DNA of 64,000 bases from assembly GCA_036389135.1 (NCBI GenBank), contig DASVQP010000019.1, forward strand, positions 124,001 through 188,000. The letters are read 5' to 3'. The number at the start of each line of letters is the position of its first letter. Position 1 is the stretch's first letter. Shown here in pieces: positions 24,634 through 33,564 of this stretch. This DNA comes from Longimicrobium sp. (GTDB lineage Bacteria; Gemmatimonadota; Gemmatimonadetes; Longimicrobiales; Longimicrobiaceae). Both the position numbers and the translations under genes were made by a program. The notes under the pieces were generated by a model. It did not search any database. It was not told where the DNA came from and worked only from the letters and a program-made list of their open reading frames with translations.

Positions 24634-26079
24634 CTACACGATCCCCCGCCCCACCTCGCGGAGCCCGTCCAGCAGCCGGTCCAGGTGCTCGCCGGCGGTG
24701 TGCGGGTTTATCAGCGTCACGCGCAGGACGCGGCGGCCGTCGAGGACGGTGGTGGTGATCCAGCCGGCGCCGCTCTCGTTGTAGCGGCGGCGGAGCTCGG
24801 ACTGGAAGTCGTCGCCGCGCTCGGGTAGGTGGCGGAAGCAGAGGATGTTGGACTCGGGCGCGTGCTCCGCCTCGAAGTCCGGAGCGGCGGCCAGCCTCGC
24901 GTGCAGCGAGTGCGTAGTGCGAACCGTCGTCTCCAGCAGGCCCGCGAAGTGGTCCGCGCCGTAGTGCTGGAGGGATACCCACAGCTTCAGCGCGTCGAAG
25001 CGGCGCGAGCACTGCAGCGTCATCCGCCCCGCGTCCCAGGAGCGGTCCTCGCCGGGGCGGACGTGGAAGAGGTACGGCGCCTTCTGGCGGAAGGCGGCGT
25101 CCAGGTGGCGCCCGTCGCGCACCAGCACTGCGCCGGTGGACATGGGCATCCACATCATCTTGTGCGGGTCCCACGCGATGGAGTCCGCGCGCTCGATGCC
25201 GCGTACCAGGTGCCGCAGCGCGCCCGAGAGCAGGAACGACGCGCCGTGGGCGCCGTCCACGTGCATCCACACGCCCTCGCTCGCGCACACGTCCGCGATT
25301 TCGTCCAGCGGGTCGAAGAGGCCCGTGGCGGTGGAGCCGGCGGTGGCGCTCACGGCGAAGGGGATGCGCCCGTCGCGCTTCAGCGTGCGGAGCGCATCGT
25401 GGAGCGCCGCGGGGTCCATCTTCCCGCCGCGGTCCGCGACGGAGACGACGGCCTCGCTCCCCAGCCCCATCAGCCCCGCGGTACGCTCCACGGAGTAGTG
25501 CGAGTGGCCGGATACGAGGAGGATGGCGCGCTCCGCATCGGCGGTGCGCGCCACTCCGTCCGTCCAGCTCCCCGGGAAGCGCGCCTCGCGGGCGGCGAGA
25601 AGCCCCGTCAGGTTCGCCACGCTCCCGCCCGAGACGAGCGTGCCCTCCGCCGTGGCGGGGAAGCCGGCGGCGGACACCAGCCAGCGCATCACCTGCGCTT
25701 CCACCAGCGTGCCCGTTGGCGACATCTCCCACACGGCGAGCGACTGGTTGAGGAGCGACGCGAGCGCATCCGCCAGCACCGCGTGGGGTAGCGGCGGCGC
25801 CACCTGGTGGCCCATGTACATCGGGTTGGCGAAGTGAATCGCGTCGCCCACCACGTTCTCCCAGACGGCGTCCCACACCTCGCCGGCGGGTCGGCCGTCG
25901 CGCGGGAGAGGCTCGGCGAAGCGGCGCGCCAGCTCGCCCGGCGCGTGCGGTGTGGAGACGGGGCGCTCGTCCACCGTGGCCAGGTAGTCTGCCATCTGAT
26001 CGATCAGGCGGTGGCCGTGCTCGCGAAGCGCTTCGGCGGCGGTGAGGGCGCCGCTGTTGGTATCTATGTGAGTCGACAT
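24634..26079 (-). CDS. PLP-dependent group II amino-acid decarboxylase
   Basis: A 481-residue protein starting at ATG 26079 (MSTHIDTN). The PLP lysine is Lys307 in WDPHKMMWMP. VWMHVDGAHGAS gives the Asp and His near the cofactor, and LVSGGSVANLTGLLAARE is the group II glycine-serine motif. These features match aromatic-L-amino-acid, glutamate or 2,4-diaminobutyrate decarboxylases. Substrate cannot be fixed by eye; FANPMYMGHQ is closest in feel to the diaminobutyrate/aromatic branch. It is monocistronic; its 3' end abuts the 60-bp inverted repeat. Confidence 0.85.
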   Translation of the reverse strand: MSTHIDTNSGALTAAEALREHGHRLIDQMADYLATVDERPVSTPHAPGELARRFAEPLPRDGRPAGEVWDAVWENVVGDAIHFANPMYMGHQVAPPLPHAVLADALASLLNQSLAVWEMSPTGTLVEAQVMRWLVSAAGFPATAEGTLVSGGSVANLTGLLAAREARFPGSWTDGVARTADAERAILLVSGHSHYSVERTAGLMGLGSEAVVSVADRGGKMDPAALHDALRTLKRDGRIPFAVSATAGSTATGLFDPLDEIADVCASEGVWMHVDGAHGASFLLSGALRHLVRGIERADSIAWDPHKMMWMPMSTGAVLVRDGRHLDAAFRQKAPYLFHVRPGEDRSWDAGRMTLQCSRRFDALKLWVSLQHYGADHFAGLLETTVRTTHSLHARLAAAPDFEAEHAPESNILCFRHLPERGDDFQSELRRRYNESGAGWITTTVLDGRRVLRVTLINPHTAGEHLDRLLDGLREVGRGIV

Positions 26080-26147
26080 CGTAACGTTTGTGGTGGTTGG
26101 ATGCGCGAATCTAACCTGTGCTTGCGCGTCCTGGCACCGGCTGCGTG

Positions 26148-26210
26148 AAGGGCACGGGCGGCCCCGGACACGGGCGTGATGAATCACGCCCCTACGGGAC
26201 GTCTGCGCCA
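26148..26210. repeat. CCCCTAC-family hairpin repeats
   Basis: A GGGCGTGATGAATCACGCCC palindrome followed by CTACGGG, preceded by a GGGCGGCCCCGG unit, in the gap between the decarboxylase and gyrase genes (26080-26299). The rest of this gap holds the hairpin at 26231-26261 and no gene. Confidence 0.75.
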
Positions 26211-26230
26211 CGCGTGGATCTACGCGTACG

Positions 26231-26261
26231 CCCCTCCCCCAGGTAGTTATTGGGGGAGGGG
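26231..26261 (-). terminator. probable terminator hairpin of gyrase gene
   Basis: An 11-bp perfect stem (26231-26241 with 26251-26261) and a 9-nt loop, 38 nt past the gyrase stop on the minus strand. There is no T-run, so termination may be Rho-assisted. Confidence 0.5.
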
Positions 26262-26299
26262 CCGCGAGGTGACGAGCGGGGGTGGGGGCCCGCGCTCCG

Positions 26300-28918
26300 C
26301 TACCCGAAGAGGTCCAGCACCTTCGCCGCGGCGCCCGTCACCTGGTCCACCACACGGTTGACGATGCCGGGGGATTCCTCCGGCTCCGCGGGCGCGGCTT
26401 CGTCGGGGAGGGGGCCGGTGAGCGAGGTCTCCTCGCCGTCGACGACGAGCGGCGGGGCGCCATCGGGACCGGCGCCGTCATCGTCGCCGGCTTTGGGTTC
26501 GCGCTCGGCGAGGAGGGTGATCTCGACGACGCGGTCGTGGGCGGAGACGGCGATCGTGCGCTCCGGCTCGGACATGCGCGTGCCGAGGGGGGCGGCGTCG
26601 GTCTTGATACGCAGCGTGCGGCCGACGGCGGTGACCGCCATCAGGTCCTCGCCCGCGTGCACGTCGCGCAGGCCTGCCAGCGTCCCCATCTCCTTGCCCG
26701 GGGTGTGGATGGCGTTGCCCTGGCCGTCGCGCTTCTGCAGCGGGAGCTCGGCGAGCGGGACGCGCTTGGCGAAACCGCGCTCGGTGACGGCCACCACCTC
26801 GGCCTCGTGGCGCAACGCCGCCATCCCCACGACCCGGTCCTGCCCGCGCAGCTTGATCCCGCGCACCCCCTGCGAGACGCGCCCCTGCAGCGGGATCTCG
26901 CCTTCGTCGAAGCGGATGGCGCGCCCGCCGGCGCCCGCCAGCACCACTTCGTGCTCGCCGTCGGTGATGCGCGCGTCCACCACGCGGTCGCCGGCCTTGA
27001 GCGTGATCGCCTCGATGCCGCCGCGGGCGCGGGAGTACTGGTCCAGCGAGGTGCGCTTGACCGTCCCCTCCGCCGTGGCGAAGAGGACGAAGCGGTCGGC
27101 ACGGAACTCCGGCACCCTGTGCACCGCGGCCATGCGGGCGTTGCGCGCGCCCTCGAAGAGCTGCTTCACCGCCTTGCCGCGCCCGCTGCTCTCCGGCACG
27201 TCGCGCACGGCCAGGCCGAAGGCGCGCCCATCCGTGCTCAGGAAGAGGAGCGTGTCTTCCGTGCTGGCCACGAACAAGCGCTGGATGTAGTCGTTTTCAT
27301 ACTGCTCCATCGACAGGCCCTTCCCTCGCTTGGCGGCACGCTGGTAGACCGCCATCGGGATCTGCCGCACGTACCCCTCGCGCGAGACCGTGACCACTAC
27401 CTCCTCGGCCGCGCTCAGGTCCTGGATCTTGACCTCACTCTCATTCTCAAAGAGCTGCGTGCGGCGCGGGTCGCCGTACTCCTCGGTGAGCTTCAGCAGC
27501 TCGCCGCGGACCTCGGCGGCCTGAAGCGCCGGGGAGGCCAGGAGCTCCTCCAGCTGCGCCATGCGGGCGTCCAGCTCGGCCATCCGCTCGCGCAGCTCCT
27601 TGCCTTCGAGCTGCGTGAGGCGCGAGAGGCGCATGTTGAGGATGGCCTCCGCCTGGCGCTCGTCCAGCTTCAGCTCCTTCTCCAGCTTGCGCGCCGCCGT
27701 CTCGCGGTTGCGGGACCCGCGGATGATGGAGACCACGTCGTCGATGCGCTTGAGCGCGATCAGCAGGCCGCGGAGGACGTGCGCCTCGTCGCGCGCCTTG
27801 TCCAGCTCCCACCTGGAGCGGCGGATAACGACGTCGATTCTATGGTCGCGAAAGCGCTCCAGGATTTCCTTGAGCGAGAACTCGCGCGGCACGCCGTTGT
27901 CCAGCGCCAGCGCGATAATGCCGAACGTGGTCTGCAGGGCCGTCGCTTTGAAGAGCTGCCCCATCACCTTTTCCGCACTGGCGCCGCGCTTCAGCTCGAT
28001 CACGACGCGGATCCCCTCGCGGTCGCTCTCGTCGCGCAGGTCCGAGATGTCGGCGACCTTGCCCACCCGCGTGAGCTCCGCGATCTGCTCGATGATGCGC
28101 GACTTGTTGGTGCCGTACGGAATTTCGGTGATGACGATCTGTTCTTTGCCGCTGCGCTTTTGCTCCCGGTAGTAGGCGGCACGCATGACCGCGCGCCCGC
28201 GCCCTTTCTCGTACGCGTCGCGGATCCCCTGCTTCCCCACGATCAGGCCGCCGGTGGGGAAGTCGGGGCCGGGGACGTGCTCCATCAGATTCGCGACGGT
28301 GCACTCGGGATGGTCGAGGAGGTGGATGGCGGCTCGCACCACCTCGCCGATGTTGTGCGGCGGCATGTTGGTGCTCATCCCCACCGCGATGCCGCTGGAA
28401 CCGTTGACCAGCAGGTTGGGGAGGCGCGCGGGGAGGACGCGCGGCTCCTTGAGGCGATCGTCGAAGTTGGGGGCGAAGTCGACGGTGTCGCGGTCGATGT
28501 CCGCGAGCATCTCGGTGGCGATCTGCGACAGCCGCGCCTCGGTGTATCGGTAGGCGGCGGCCGCATCGCCGTCGATGGAGCCGAAGTTCCCCTGCCCGTC
28601 CACCAGCGGGTAGCGGAGGGAGAAGTCCTGCACCATGCGCACGAGCGAGTCGTACACCGCGGTGTCGCCGTGCGGGTGGTACTTGCCCAGCACGTCGCCC
28701 ACGACGGTCGCGCTCTTCTTGTAAGGCCGCGTGGGGCTGAGCCCCGCCTCGTGCATGGCGAAGAGGATGCGGCGGTGCACCGGCTTCAGCCCGTCGCGCA
28801 CGTCGGGTAGGGCGCGCTGCACGATGACGCTCATCGAATAGTCGATGAACGATTCGCGCATCTCGTCTTCGATCAGCCGCGGGAGGATGCGGTCGCGCTG
28901 CGTGGTGGTGGCGATCAT
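26300..28918 (-). CDS. gyrA: DNA gyrase subunit A (type IIA topoisomerase)
   Basis: An 872-residue protein. The catalytic Tyr is Tyr125 in [10 protein letters not shown]. The quinolone-determining segment is [15 protein letters not shown] (Thr where E. coli has Ser83, Asp at the Asp87 equivalent). The N-terminal breakage-reunion domain is complete, and the C-terminal beta-pinwheel runs to an acidic tail. The GyrA box reads QRAAKRGKG rather than the canonical QRRGGKG, so DNA wrapping may differ. No gyrB or parC is in the window. I call gyrA, with parC or a second paralogue as the alternative. It is monocistronic. Confidence 0.88.
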   Translation of the reverse strand: MIATTTQRDRILPRLIEDEMRESFIDYSMSVIVQRALPDVRDGLKPVHRRILFAMHEAGLSPTRPYKKSATVVGDVLGKYHPHGDTAVYDSLVRMVQDFSLRYPLVDGQGNFGSIDGDAAAAYRYTEARLSQIATEMLADIDRDTVDFAPNFDDRLKEPRVLPARLPNLLVNGSSGIAVGMSTNMPPHNIGEVVRAAIHLLDHPECTVANLMEHVPGPDFPTGGLIVGKQGIRDAYEKGRGRAVMRAAYYREQKRSGKEQIVITEIPYGTNKSRIIEQIAELTRVGKVADISDLRDESDREGIRVVIELKRGASAEKVMGQLFKATALQTTFGIIALALDNGVPREFSLKEILERFRDHRIDVVIRRSRWELDKARDEAHVLRGLLIALKRIDDVVSIIRGSRNRETAARKLEKELKLDERQAEAILNMRLSRLTQLEGKELRERMAELDARMAQLEELLASPALQAAEVRGELLKLTEEYGDPRRTQLFENESEVKIQDLSAAEEVVVTVSREGYVRQIPMAVYQRAAKRGKGLSMEQYENDYIQRLFVASTEDTLLFLSTDGRAFGLAVRDVPESSGRGKAVKQLFEGARNARMAAVHRVPEFRADRFVLFATAEGTVKRTSLDQYSRARGGIEAITLKAGDRVVDARITDGEHEVVLAGAGGRAIRFDEGEIPLQGRVSQGVRGIKLRGQDRVVGMAALRHEAEVVAVTERGFAKRVPLAELPLQKRDGQGNAIHTPGKEMGTLAGLRDVHAGEDLMAVTAVGRTLRIKTDAAPLGTRMSEPERTIAVSAHDRVVEITLLAEREPKAGDDDGAGPDGAPPLVVDGEETSLTGPLPDEAAPAEPEESPGIVNRVVDQVTGAAAKVLDLFG

Positions 28919-28965
28919 CGGGGCCTGTGTATATCCGGTCCGGCGGCGTTCGAGCGGGTAGTCCC

Positions 28966-29041
28966 AAGTGCTTGGTCCTAAGTGCTGAGTCCTAAGTGCT
29001 GAAACAGCAGTTCAGGACTTAGCACTTAGCACTTAGGACTC
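28966..29041. repeat. heptanucleotide CTAAGTG/ACTTAGC inverted array
   Basis: Tandem CTAAGTG units run one way and, after a centre at AAACAGCAGTT, ACTTAGC units run the other way, so the whole element is an inverted repeat. It lies between divergent gyrA and aroK. A longer relative is at 62484-62657. Confidence 0.85.
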
Positions 29042-29149
29042 CAGTTCCTTACACCGGCGCGCACTTTAGGTTCGGCAAATCTTCGGCAAATTCCCGCGAC
29101 GGGTCTGCATCGTGCGTGGGGCGAGCCGCGGACCCTGAACGGAGGCAGC

Positions 29150-29719
29150 ATGGGAAGACGCGAGTCCGACATCCCCCCTTTTCCGGGCGTGCACCGGGTG
29201 GTGCTGCTGGGCTACATGACGTCGGGGAAGAGCACGGTGGGCGCCGCGCTGGCGCGCCGGCTGGAATGGAGCTTCCTGGATTTCGACGTGGAGATAGAAC
29301 AGCGCGAGGGGCGTACCGTCAAGGAGCTGATCGCCGAGGTGGGCGAGGAAGGCTTCCGCGAGAGGGAAGCGGCGCTGACGCACGAGGCGGCTTCGGCGGG
29401 GCGCCTGGTGATGTCGCCCGGCGGCGGCTGGATCACCCGCCCCGAGCTCCTGGGCCTCCTGGGCGCCGAGACGCTGCGGGTGTGGCTGCGCGTGTCGGTG
29501 GACGAGACGATTCGCCGCCTGCGCGAGGACACCATCGCCCGCCCCTTTCGCGACCTGGACGACCCCGCTCCCATCATCGCGCAGATGATGGAAGAGCGCG
29601 AGCCCCTCTACCGCCTCGCCGACGTCTCCATCCCCGCCGACACCCGCTCGGTGGAGTCGATCGCCTTCGAGATCGAGCAACTGGTGAGGACGCGGGCGGG
29701 GTGCGCGGCAGGGGTGTGA
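29150..29719 (+). CDS. aroK: shikimate kinase
   Basis: A 189-residue P-loop kinase starting at ATG 29150 after CGGAGGCAGC. The Walker A reads GYMTSGKSTVG, FLDFDVEIEQ carries the shikimate-binding acidic residues, SPGGGWI is the GGG motif, and ARPF contributes the lid Arg. It phosphorylates shikimate in aromatic amino-acid synthesis. An N-terminal tail of about 15 residues precedes the core. No other aro gene is adjacent. It is followed by the heptamer repeats and the four-helix protein gene. Confidence 0.93.
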   Translation: MGRRESDIPPFPGVHRVVLLGYMTSGKSTVGAALARRLEWSFLDFDVEIEQREGRTVKELIAEVGEEGFREREAALTHEAASAGRLVMSPGGGWITRPELLGLLGAETLRVWLRVSVDETIRRLREDTIARPFRDLDDPAPIIAQMMEEREPLYRLADVSIPADTRSVESIAFEIEQLVRTRAGCAAGV

Positions 29720-29730
29720 ACAGCAAGGAA

Positions 29731-29763
29731 AGGGGAATGGGGAATGGGGAAATGGGGAATGGA
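29731..29763. repeat. GGGGAAT heptanucleotide repeat
   Basis: Four imperfect GGGGAAT units immediately upstream of the four-helix protein gene. They are the inverse of the CCCCATT array at its 3' end (30136-30189). Confidence 0.8.
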
Positions 29764-29769
29764 GGAGAG

Positions 29770-30135
29770 ATGAACCGCGTGTCGTCGCACCGGGATCTGG
29801 ATGTCTGGCGGTTGGCGATGGATCTCGTCGTGGATATATACCGCGCATCCGCGAAATTTCCTTCCGACGAGCGGTTCGGCCTCACGTCGCAGATCCGGCG
29901 AGCCGCCGTGTCCGTGCCGGCGAACATTGCAGAGGGTAACTCCCGGTCTACTCGAAAAGACTACGCCGCCTTCCTCTCGATCGCAAAGGGGTCACTCGCC
30001 GAAATCGAGACCTTCCTCCTGATCGCCATCCGGCTCGGCTATGTCACCGAGGAACGGGTCGCCGCAGAGCTAGCCCTGCTGACGCGCGTCAGCAAGATGC
30101 TCCGCTCTCTCCGCGCACGCCTCCTCGCGCCCTAG
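29770..30135 (+). CDS. four-helix bundle protein of the 23S rRNA intervening-sequence (IVP) family
   Basis: A 121-residue protein; start at ATG 29770 after GGAGGAG. Family signatures are LDVWRLAMDLVVDIYRASAKFP, SQIRRAAVSVPANIAEG and SRKDYAAFLSIAKGSLAEIET-like helices. IVP proteins are widespread in bacteria, often outside rRNA genes, and are poorly understood; some related Avd proteins assist diversity-generating retroelements. No rRNA gene or reverse transcriptase is in the window. GGGGAAT repeats flank the gene in inverted orientation, suggesting that it travels as a small unit. Confidence 0.88.
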   Translation: MNRVSSHRDLDVWRLAMDLVVDIYRASAKFPSDERFGLTSQIRRAAVSVPANIAEGNSRSTRKDYAAFLSIAKGSLAEIETFLLIAIRLGYVTEERVAAELALLTRVSKMLRSLRARLLAP

Positions 30136-30189
30136 CCCCATTCCCCATTCCCCATTCCCCATTCCCCATTCCCCATTCCCCATTCCCCC
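30136..30189. repeat. CCCCATT heptanucleotide array, about seven units
   Basis: Seven tandem CCCCATT units start directly after the stop at 30135 and end at the stop of the convergent TPR gene (30190). Confidence 0.9.
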
Positions 30190-30510
30190 CTACCCCATCT
30201 CATCCAGCACCTCCTCGAACTCCATCGCCATCGTCGGGTGGCCGTGGCGCTCGGCGGCGGCGATGCCCTGGCGATAGGCTTCGCGGGCCTCTTCGTCGCG
30301 GCCGAGCTGGAGCAGGGCGTGGCCCAGCCGGCCGAAGGCGTTCCCCTCGTCGTCCGCCAGGCCCAGGTAGGCGCGCAGCTCGGCGGCGGCGGACTCCCAG
30401 TCGCCGGCGCGCTCGAACTCCAGGGCCAGGCCGAAGCGGGGGCGGGGGTCCTCGGGGTGCGCGGTGGCCATCTTCCGCAGCGCATCCGTGCGCGACACGT
30501 CCGCCGGCAT
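30190..30510 (-). CDS. small TPR protein
   Basis: A 106-residue protein whose ATG (30510-30508) overlaps the TGA of the upstream gene by one base (TGATG). It has about two tetratricopeptide units: PRPRFGLALEFERAGDWESAAAELRAYL and GNAFGRLGHALLQLGRDEEAREAYRQGI-type helices, each with the A8/G/Y positions. It would mediate protein contacts. Coupling to the membrane-anchored HTH protein suggests the two act together. No catalytic motif is present. Confidence 0.72.
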   Translation of the reverse strand: MPADVSRTDALRKMATAHPEDPRPRFGLALEFERAGDWESAAAELRAYLGLADDEGNAFGRLGHALLQLGRDEEAREAYRQGIAAAERHGHPTMAMEFEEVLDEMG

Positions 30511-30983
30511 CACCAGCGCGACGGGTTGAGGAGCTCCAGGGCGAGCACGCCCGCGGCCACGCCCAGCGCCGCCGCGCCACCCACCATCGCGGCGCGCTCG
30601 CGGGGGACGGCGGCCAGCTCGCGGCGCCAGCGGGAGAGGTTCCACCCGCGGAAGCTGGGGCGCACGCTCGGCGGCGGGGGCGGCGCGGGGAGCACGTCCT
30701 CTACGACCACCGACTGGACGGCTGGCCGGGGCACGCGCTCGGCGGCGCCGCAGCCGGCGCAGCGGGCGCGCGACGTCTGCCGGGCGGTGCGGTTGGCGAA
30801 CTCCAGCACGCCTCCGCACGCGGCGCAGGCGCGGCCCGCGGGCTCCGGGCGGATCGACTGGTAGAAGGCGTGGCGGCTCATCCCCAGCCGCGCGGCGAGG
30901 GCGTCCACGGAGTCGCGGCTGCGCCAGTACAGGCGGTTGGCGCTCGCGTGGAGGGCGTCCGCGGTCTCGATCACGTCGTTCAT
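30510..30983 (-). CDS. membrane-anchored HTH and zinc-ribbon protein
   Basis: A 157-residue protein starting at ATG 30983 (after GGGAGC). Three parts: an N-terminal helix-turn-helix (VDALAARLGMSRHAFYQSI, about residues 26-44), a four-Cys zinc ribbon (CAACG then CAGCG, about residues 53-78), a Pro-rich linker and a C-terminal transmembrane segment (about residues 132-152). Such a design would place a DNA-binding head in the cytoplasm, tethered to the inner membrane. The TPR gene is coupled downstream. I know no named family with this order. Confidence 0.68.
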   Translation of the reverse strand: MNDVIETADALHASANRLYWRSRDSVDALAARLGMSRHAFYQSIRPEPAGRACAACGGVLEFANRTARQTSRARCAGCGAAERVPRPAVQSVVVEDVLPAPPPPPSVRPSFRGWNLSRWRRELAAVPRERAAMVGGAAALGVAAGVLALELLNPSRW

Positions 30984-31176
30984 CAAAGCGCTCCCGGTGT
31001 GGCTGGATCGTTCGATGGATGAACGTAGCCGCGCAGCACGCACCGTGCCACCCATGGCTCCGCAAGTCGTTGTCTCGCCACGCCCGCGGCGGTATCTTCC
31101 CGGCCGCTTTCCCCCTCCCGCCGGGAGGCCAAGGACCCCGCGGCCCCGCCGCACGCAGCGAGATGGAACCCTGGTC

Positions 31177-32406
31177 GTGACCCGATCCGTACTGCCCGCG
31201 CCCGCCCGCCGCCTGAGCGCGCCCTCCGCCGCGCCCCCGGCGATGGGTGGCCGGCGCTCGCCCCTGGCCATCGTCTTCGTCACCGTACTGCTGGACCTGG
31301 TGGGGTTCGGCATCGTCATCCCCCTCCTCCCGCTGTACGCGCAGGGGTTCGGCGCCGGGGCGGTGGCGGTGGCGTCGCTGCTGGCCGTGTACTCGGCGAT
31401 GCAGTTCCTCTTCGCGCCGGCCTGGGGGCGCCTTTCCGACCGCTTCGGGCGACGTCCCGTGCTGCTGGTGGGCCTGTTCGGATCGGCCTTTTCGTACCTG
31501 CTCTGCGGCTTGGCGGGGAGCGTGGCGACGCTGCTGGCGGCGCGGGCGCTGGGCGGGCTGATGGGCGCCAACGTGGGCGTGGCGCAGGCGTACGTGGCCG
31601 ACGTCTCCGCCCCCGAGCGGCGCGCGAAGGCGATGGGGATGATCGGCGCCGCGTTTGGCCTGGGCTTCATCCTGGGGCCGGCGATCGGCGGGGCGCTGGC
31701 GGGGTTCGGTACGGCGGTGCCCTTTTTCGTCGCCGCGGCGCTGACGCTGGTCAACGCGCTGCTGGCGCTCTGGTGGCTTCCCGAATCGCTCCCGCCCGAG
31801 GCGCGCGACACCGCCCCGCGCACACCCGGCCTCGCCGCCCGCCTGCGCGGGTGGACGGACCGCCGCCTGCGCGCGCCCTACTCCGCCGCGCTCCTGCTGA
31901 CGCTCGCCTTCGCGGGCGCGGAGGCGACGCTCTCGCTCTGGGCGTACCAGCGCTGGGGGATGGGGCCGCGCGAGGTCGCCTTCCTCTTCGCCTACCTGGG
32001 GCTCATCTCCGTGCTGGCGCAGGGATGGGGCGTGGGGCGGCTGACGCGGCGGCTGGGGGAGCGCCGCACCGCGATCCTCGGCCTGGCGGTGCTGGCCGCG
32101 GGGATGGGGGCGCTCGCCGTGGCGCCCTCGCTCGCCGCGCTGGGGATGGCGCTCGCCGCGCTCGCCTTCGGTCAGGGGACGGCGTCGCCTGCGCTGTCGT
32201 CGTGGGTGTCGCGCGCCGCCGGGCCCGCAGAGCAGGGGAAGGTGCTGGGCGTCTACCAGTCGATCGGCGCGCTGGGCCGCGTGGCGGGGCCGATGGGGGG
32301 CGGGTTCGCCTTCGCCCACCTGGGGATCTCGGCGCCGTACCTGGCCGGGGCCGCCCTGGCCGCGGGGGCGCTCGGCGTGCTCGCCTTCGCGGAGGGCGCG
32401 CGATGA
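31177..32406 (+). CDS. MFS multidrug/tetracycline-resistance-type transporter
   Basis: About 409 residues from GTG 31177; ATG 31243 is a possible shorter start and neither has a clear Shine-Dalgarno. Twelve transmembrane helices are evident. LLDLVGFGIVIPLLPLYA in TM1 and GRLSDRFGRRPVLL (motif A) in the first cytoplasmic loop match the TetA-like drug:H+ antiporter branch. The helix 5 motif (GLGFILGPAIGGALAGFG, motif C) is intact. Substrate unknown. It overlaps the LD-carboxypeptidase gene (ATGA). Confidence 0.88.
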   Translation: MTRSVLPAPARRLSAPSAAPPAMGGRRSPLAIVFVTVLLDLVGFGIVIPLLPLYAQGFGAGAVAVASLLAVYSAMQFLFAPAWGRLSDRFGRRPVLLVGLFGSAFSYLLCGLAGSVATLLAARALGGLMGANVGVAQAYVADVSAPERRAKAMGMIGAAFGLGFILGPAIGGALAGFGTAVPFFVAAALTLVNALLALWWLPESLPPEARDTAPRTPGLAARLRGWTDRRLRAPYSAALLLTLAFAGAEATLSLWAYQRWGMGPREVAFLFAYLGLISVLAQGWGVGRLTRRLGERRTAILGLAVLAAGMGALAVAPSLAALGMALAALAFGQGTASPALSSWVSRAAGPAEQGKVLGVYQSIGALGRVAGPMGGGFAFAHLGISAPYLAGAALAAGALGVLAFAEGAR

Positions 32407-33326
32407 TCCTCGCGCCCCGCCTGCGGGCCGGTTCGCGCGTGGCGCTCGTAGCCCCCGCCGGCCCTCTCGCCCCCGGCGCCGTGGAGCGCGCCGCCGCCCG
32501 CGTCTCGGACTGGGGATGGGAGCCCGTCGTCGGGGAGAACGCCCGCGGCCGCGTCGGCTACCTGTCGGGCGACGACGACGCGCGCGCCGCCGACTTCAAC
32601 GCCGCGCTGCGCGATCCATCCAACGACGCGATCTGGGCCCTGCGCGGCGGCTACGGCGTCATGCGCATCGTGGACCGGCTGGACTGGGACGCGCTCGCCG
32701 CCCGGCCGCGCCCGGTGATCGGGTACAGCGACAACACCGCGATCCACCTCGCGATCCAGCGCCTGGGGCTCGTCTCCTTTCACGGCCCGCACCCCGCGAC
32801 CGTGGTCTTCAACGACTTCTCGCGCGACGCCCTCTTCCGCGTCCTTGCGGTCGACGCCCCGGCCGGCCCCCTCCCCTTCCCCGAGGACGGCCCCGGCCGC
32901 GCGGAGACAATCGCGCCCGGCGTCGCCGAGGGGCCGCTGCTGGGAGGGAACCTGTCGCTGCTCGCGTCGATGGTGGGCACGCCGTACGCCATCCGCGCGG
33001 AGGGCGCGATCCTCTTTCTGGAGGAGGTCGGCGAGGCGGCGTACAAGCTGGACCGGCTTCTGTCGCAGCTGCGCCTGGCGGGGGTGCTGGACCGGGTGGC
33101 CGGCATCGCCATCGGCGCCATCAGCGAGATGCCGGACGCGGGCCGGCCCGACACCCCCACCGCCGCGGACGTGATCCACGACCTGCTCGGTGGGCTGGGC
33201 GTTCCGGTGGCGATGGGGTTCCCCTTCGGCCACGTCGAGGACAACTGGACGCTGCCCATGGGCATCCGCGCGCGCCTGGATGCGGACGCCGGGACGCTGG
33301 AGCTGGTGGAGGGGGCGGTGGTGTAA
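32403..33326 (+). CDS. LD-carboxypeptidase (peptidase S66)
   Basis: A 307-residue cytoplasmic protein. The catalytic Ser is Ser109 in GYSDNTAIHL, the Glu is in LFLEEVGEAAYKLD, and the His in GFPFGHVEDNWT; RGGYGVMRIVDRLDW is the family substrate motif. S66 enzymes remove the terminal D-Ala from murein tetrapeptides during peptidoglycan recycling. The start overlaps the MFS stop (ATGA), hence a two-gene operon; the transporter could export or import a related peptide, which is only positional inference. Confidence 0.9.
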   Translation: MILAPRLRAGSRVALVAPAGPLAPGAVERAAARVSDWGWEPVVGENARGRVGYLSGDDDARAADFNAALRDPSNDAIWALRGGYGVMRIVDRLDWDALAARPRPVIGYSDNTAIHLAIQRLGLVSFHGPHPATVVFNDFSRDALFRVLAVDAPAGPLPFPEDGPGRAETIAPGVAEGPLLGGNLSLLASMVGTPYAIRAEGAILFLEEVGEAAYKLDRLLSQLRLAGVLDRVAGIAIGAISEMPDAGRPDTPTAADVIHDLLGGLGVPVAMGFPFGHVEDNWTLPMGIRARLDADAGTLELVEGAVV

Positions 33327-33435
33327 GGGGCCCTCACCCCCAGCGTCGCTCCGCGACGCATCCCCCTCCCCCAAAAACAGCCTGCGCGAGGGGGAGCGGA
33401 GTCGGCGCGGTGGGCGGGGGTCGAGGCGGGGCGAA

Positions 33436-33546
33436 GGGCGGGCGCGATAAATCGCGCCCCTACGGGTTTGGCGCGGCGAGCGGAGTTCTCCCCCTCGCCC
33501 GCCCTGCGCCCCCGCAGGCGGGGGAGGGGGCCGGGGGGAGGGGGCA
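33436..33546. repeat. composite hairpin mosaic, copy 1 (forward)
   Basis: A palindrome unit (GGCGCGATAAATCGCGCCCC then CTACGGG) is followed by GGAGTTCTCCCCCTCGCCCG and a (G/C)-only hairpin with CGCAGGCGGGGGAGGGGG. The same order recurs at 41400-41542 and 51780-51903, and in reverse at 39981-40170. The preceding 33327-33435 holds further short G+C hairpins and no gene. Confidence 0.85.
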
Positions 33547-33564
33547 TTGGACCTGGGAGATCAC

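Noticed and set aside
26282-28810. 842-codon plus-strand open frame across gyrA
   Set aside because: Antisense shadow of gyrA with His/Arg/Val-rich low-information sequence.
29770-30135. Diversity-generating retroelement accessory (Avd)
   Set aside because: No reverse transcriptase or template/variable repeat nearby.
30136-30189. Possible CRISPR array
   Set aside because: Seven-base units without spacers; heptamer array.
31163-31180. ATG start at 31163 for the MFS transporter
   Set aside because: It is out of frame with the transporter and hits a stop after five codons.
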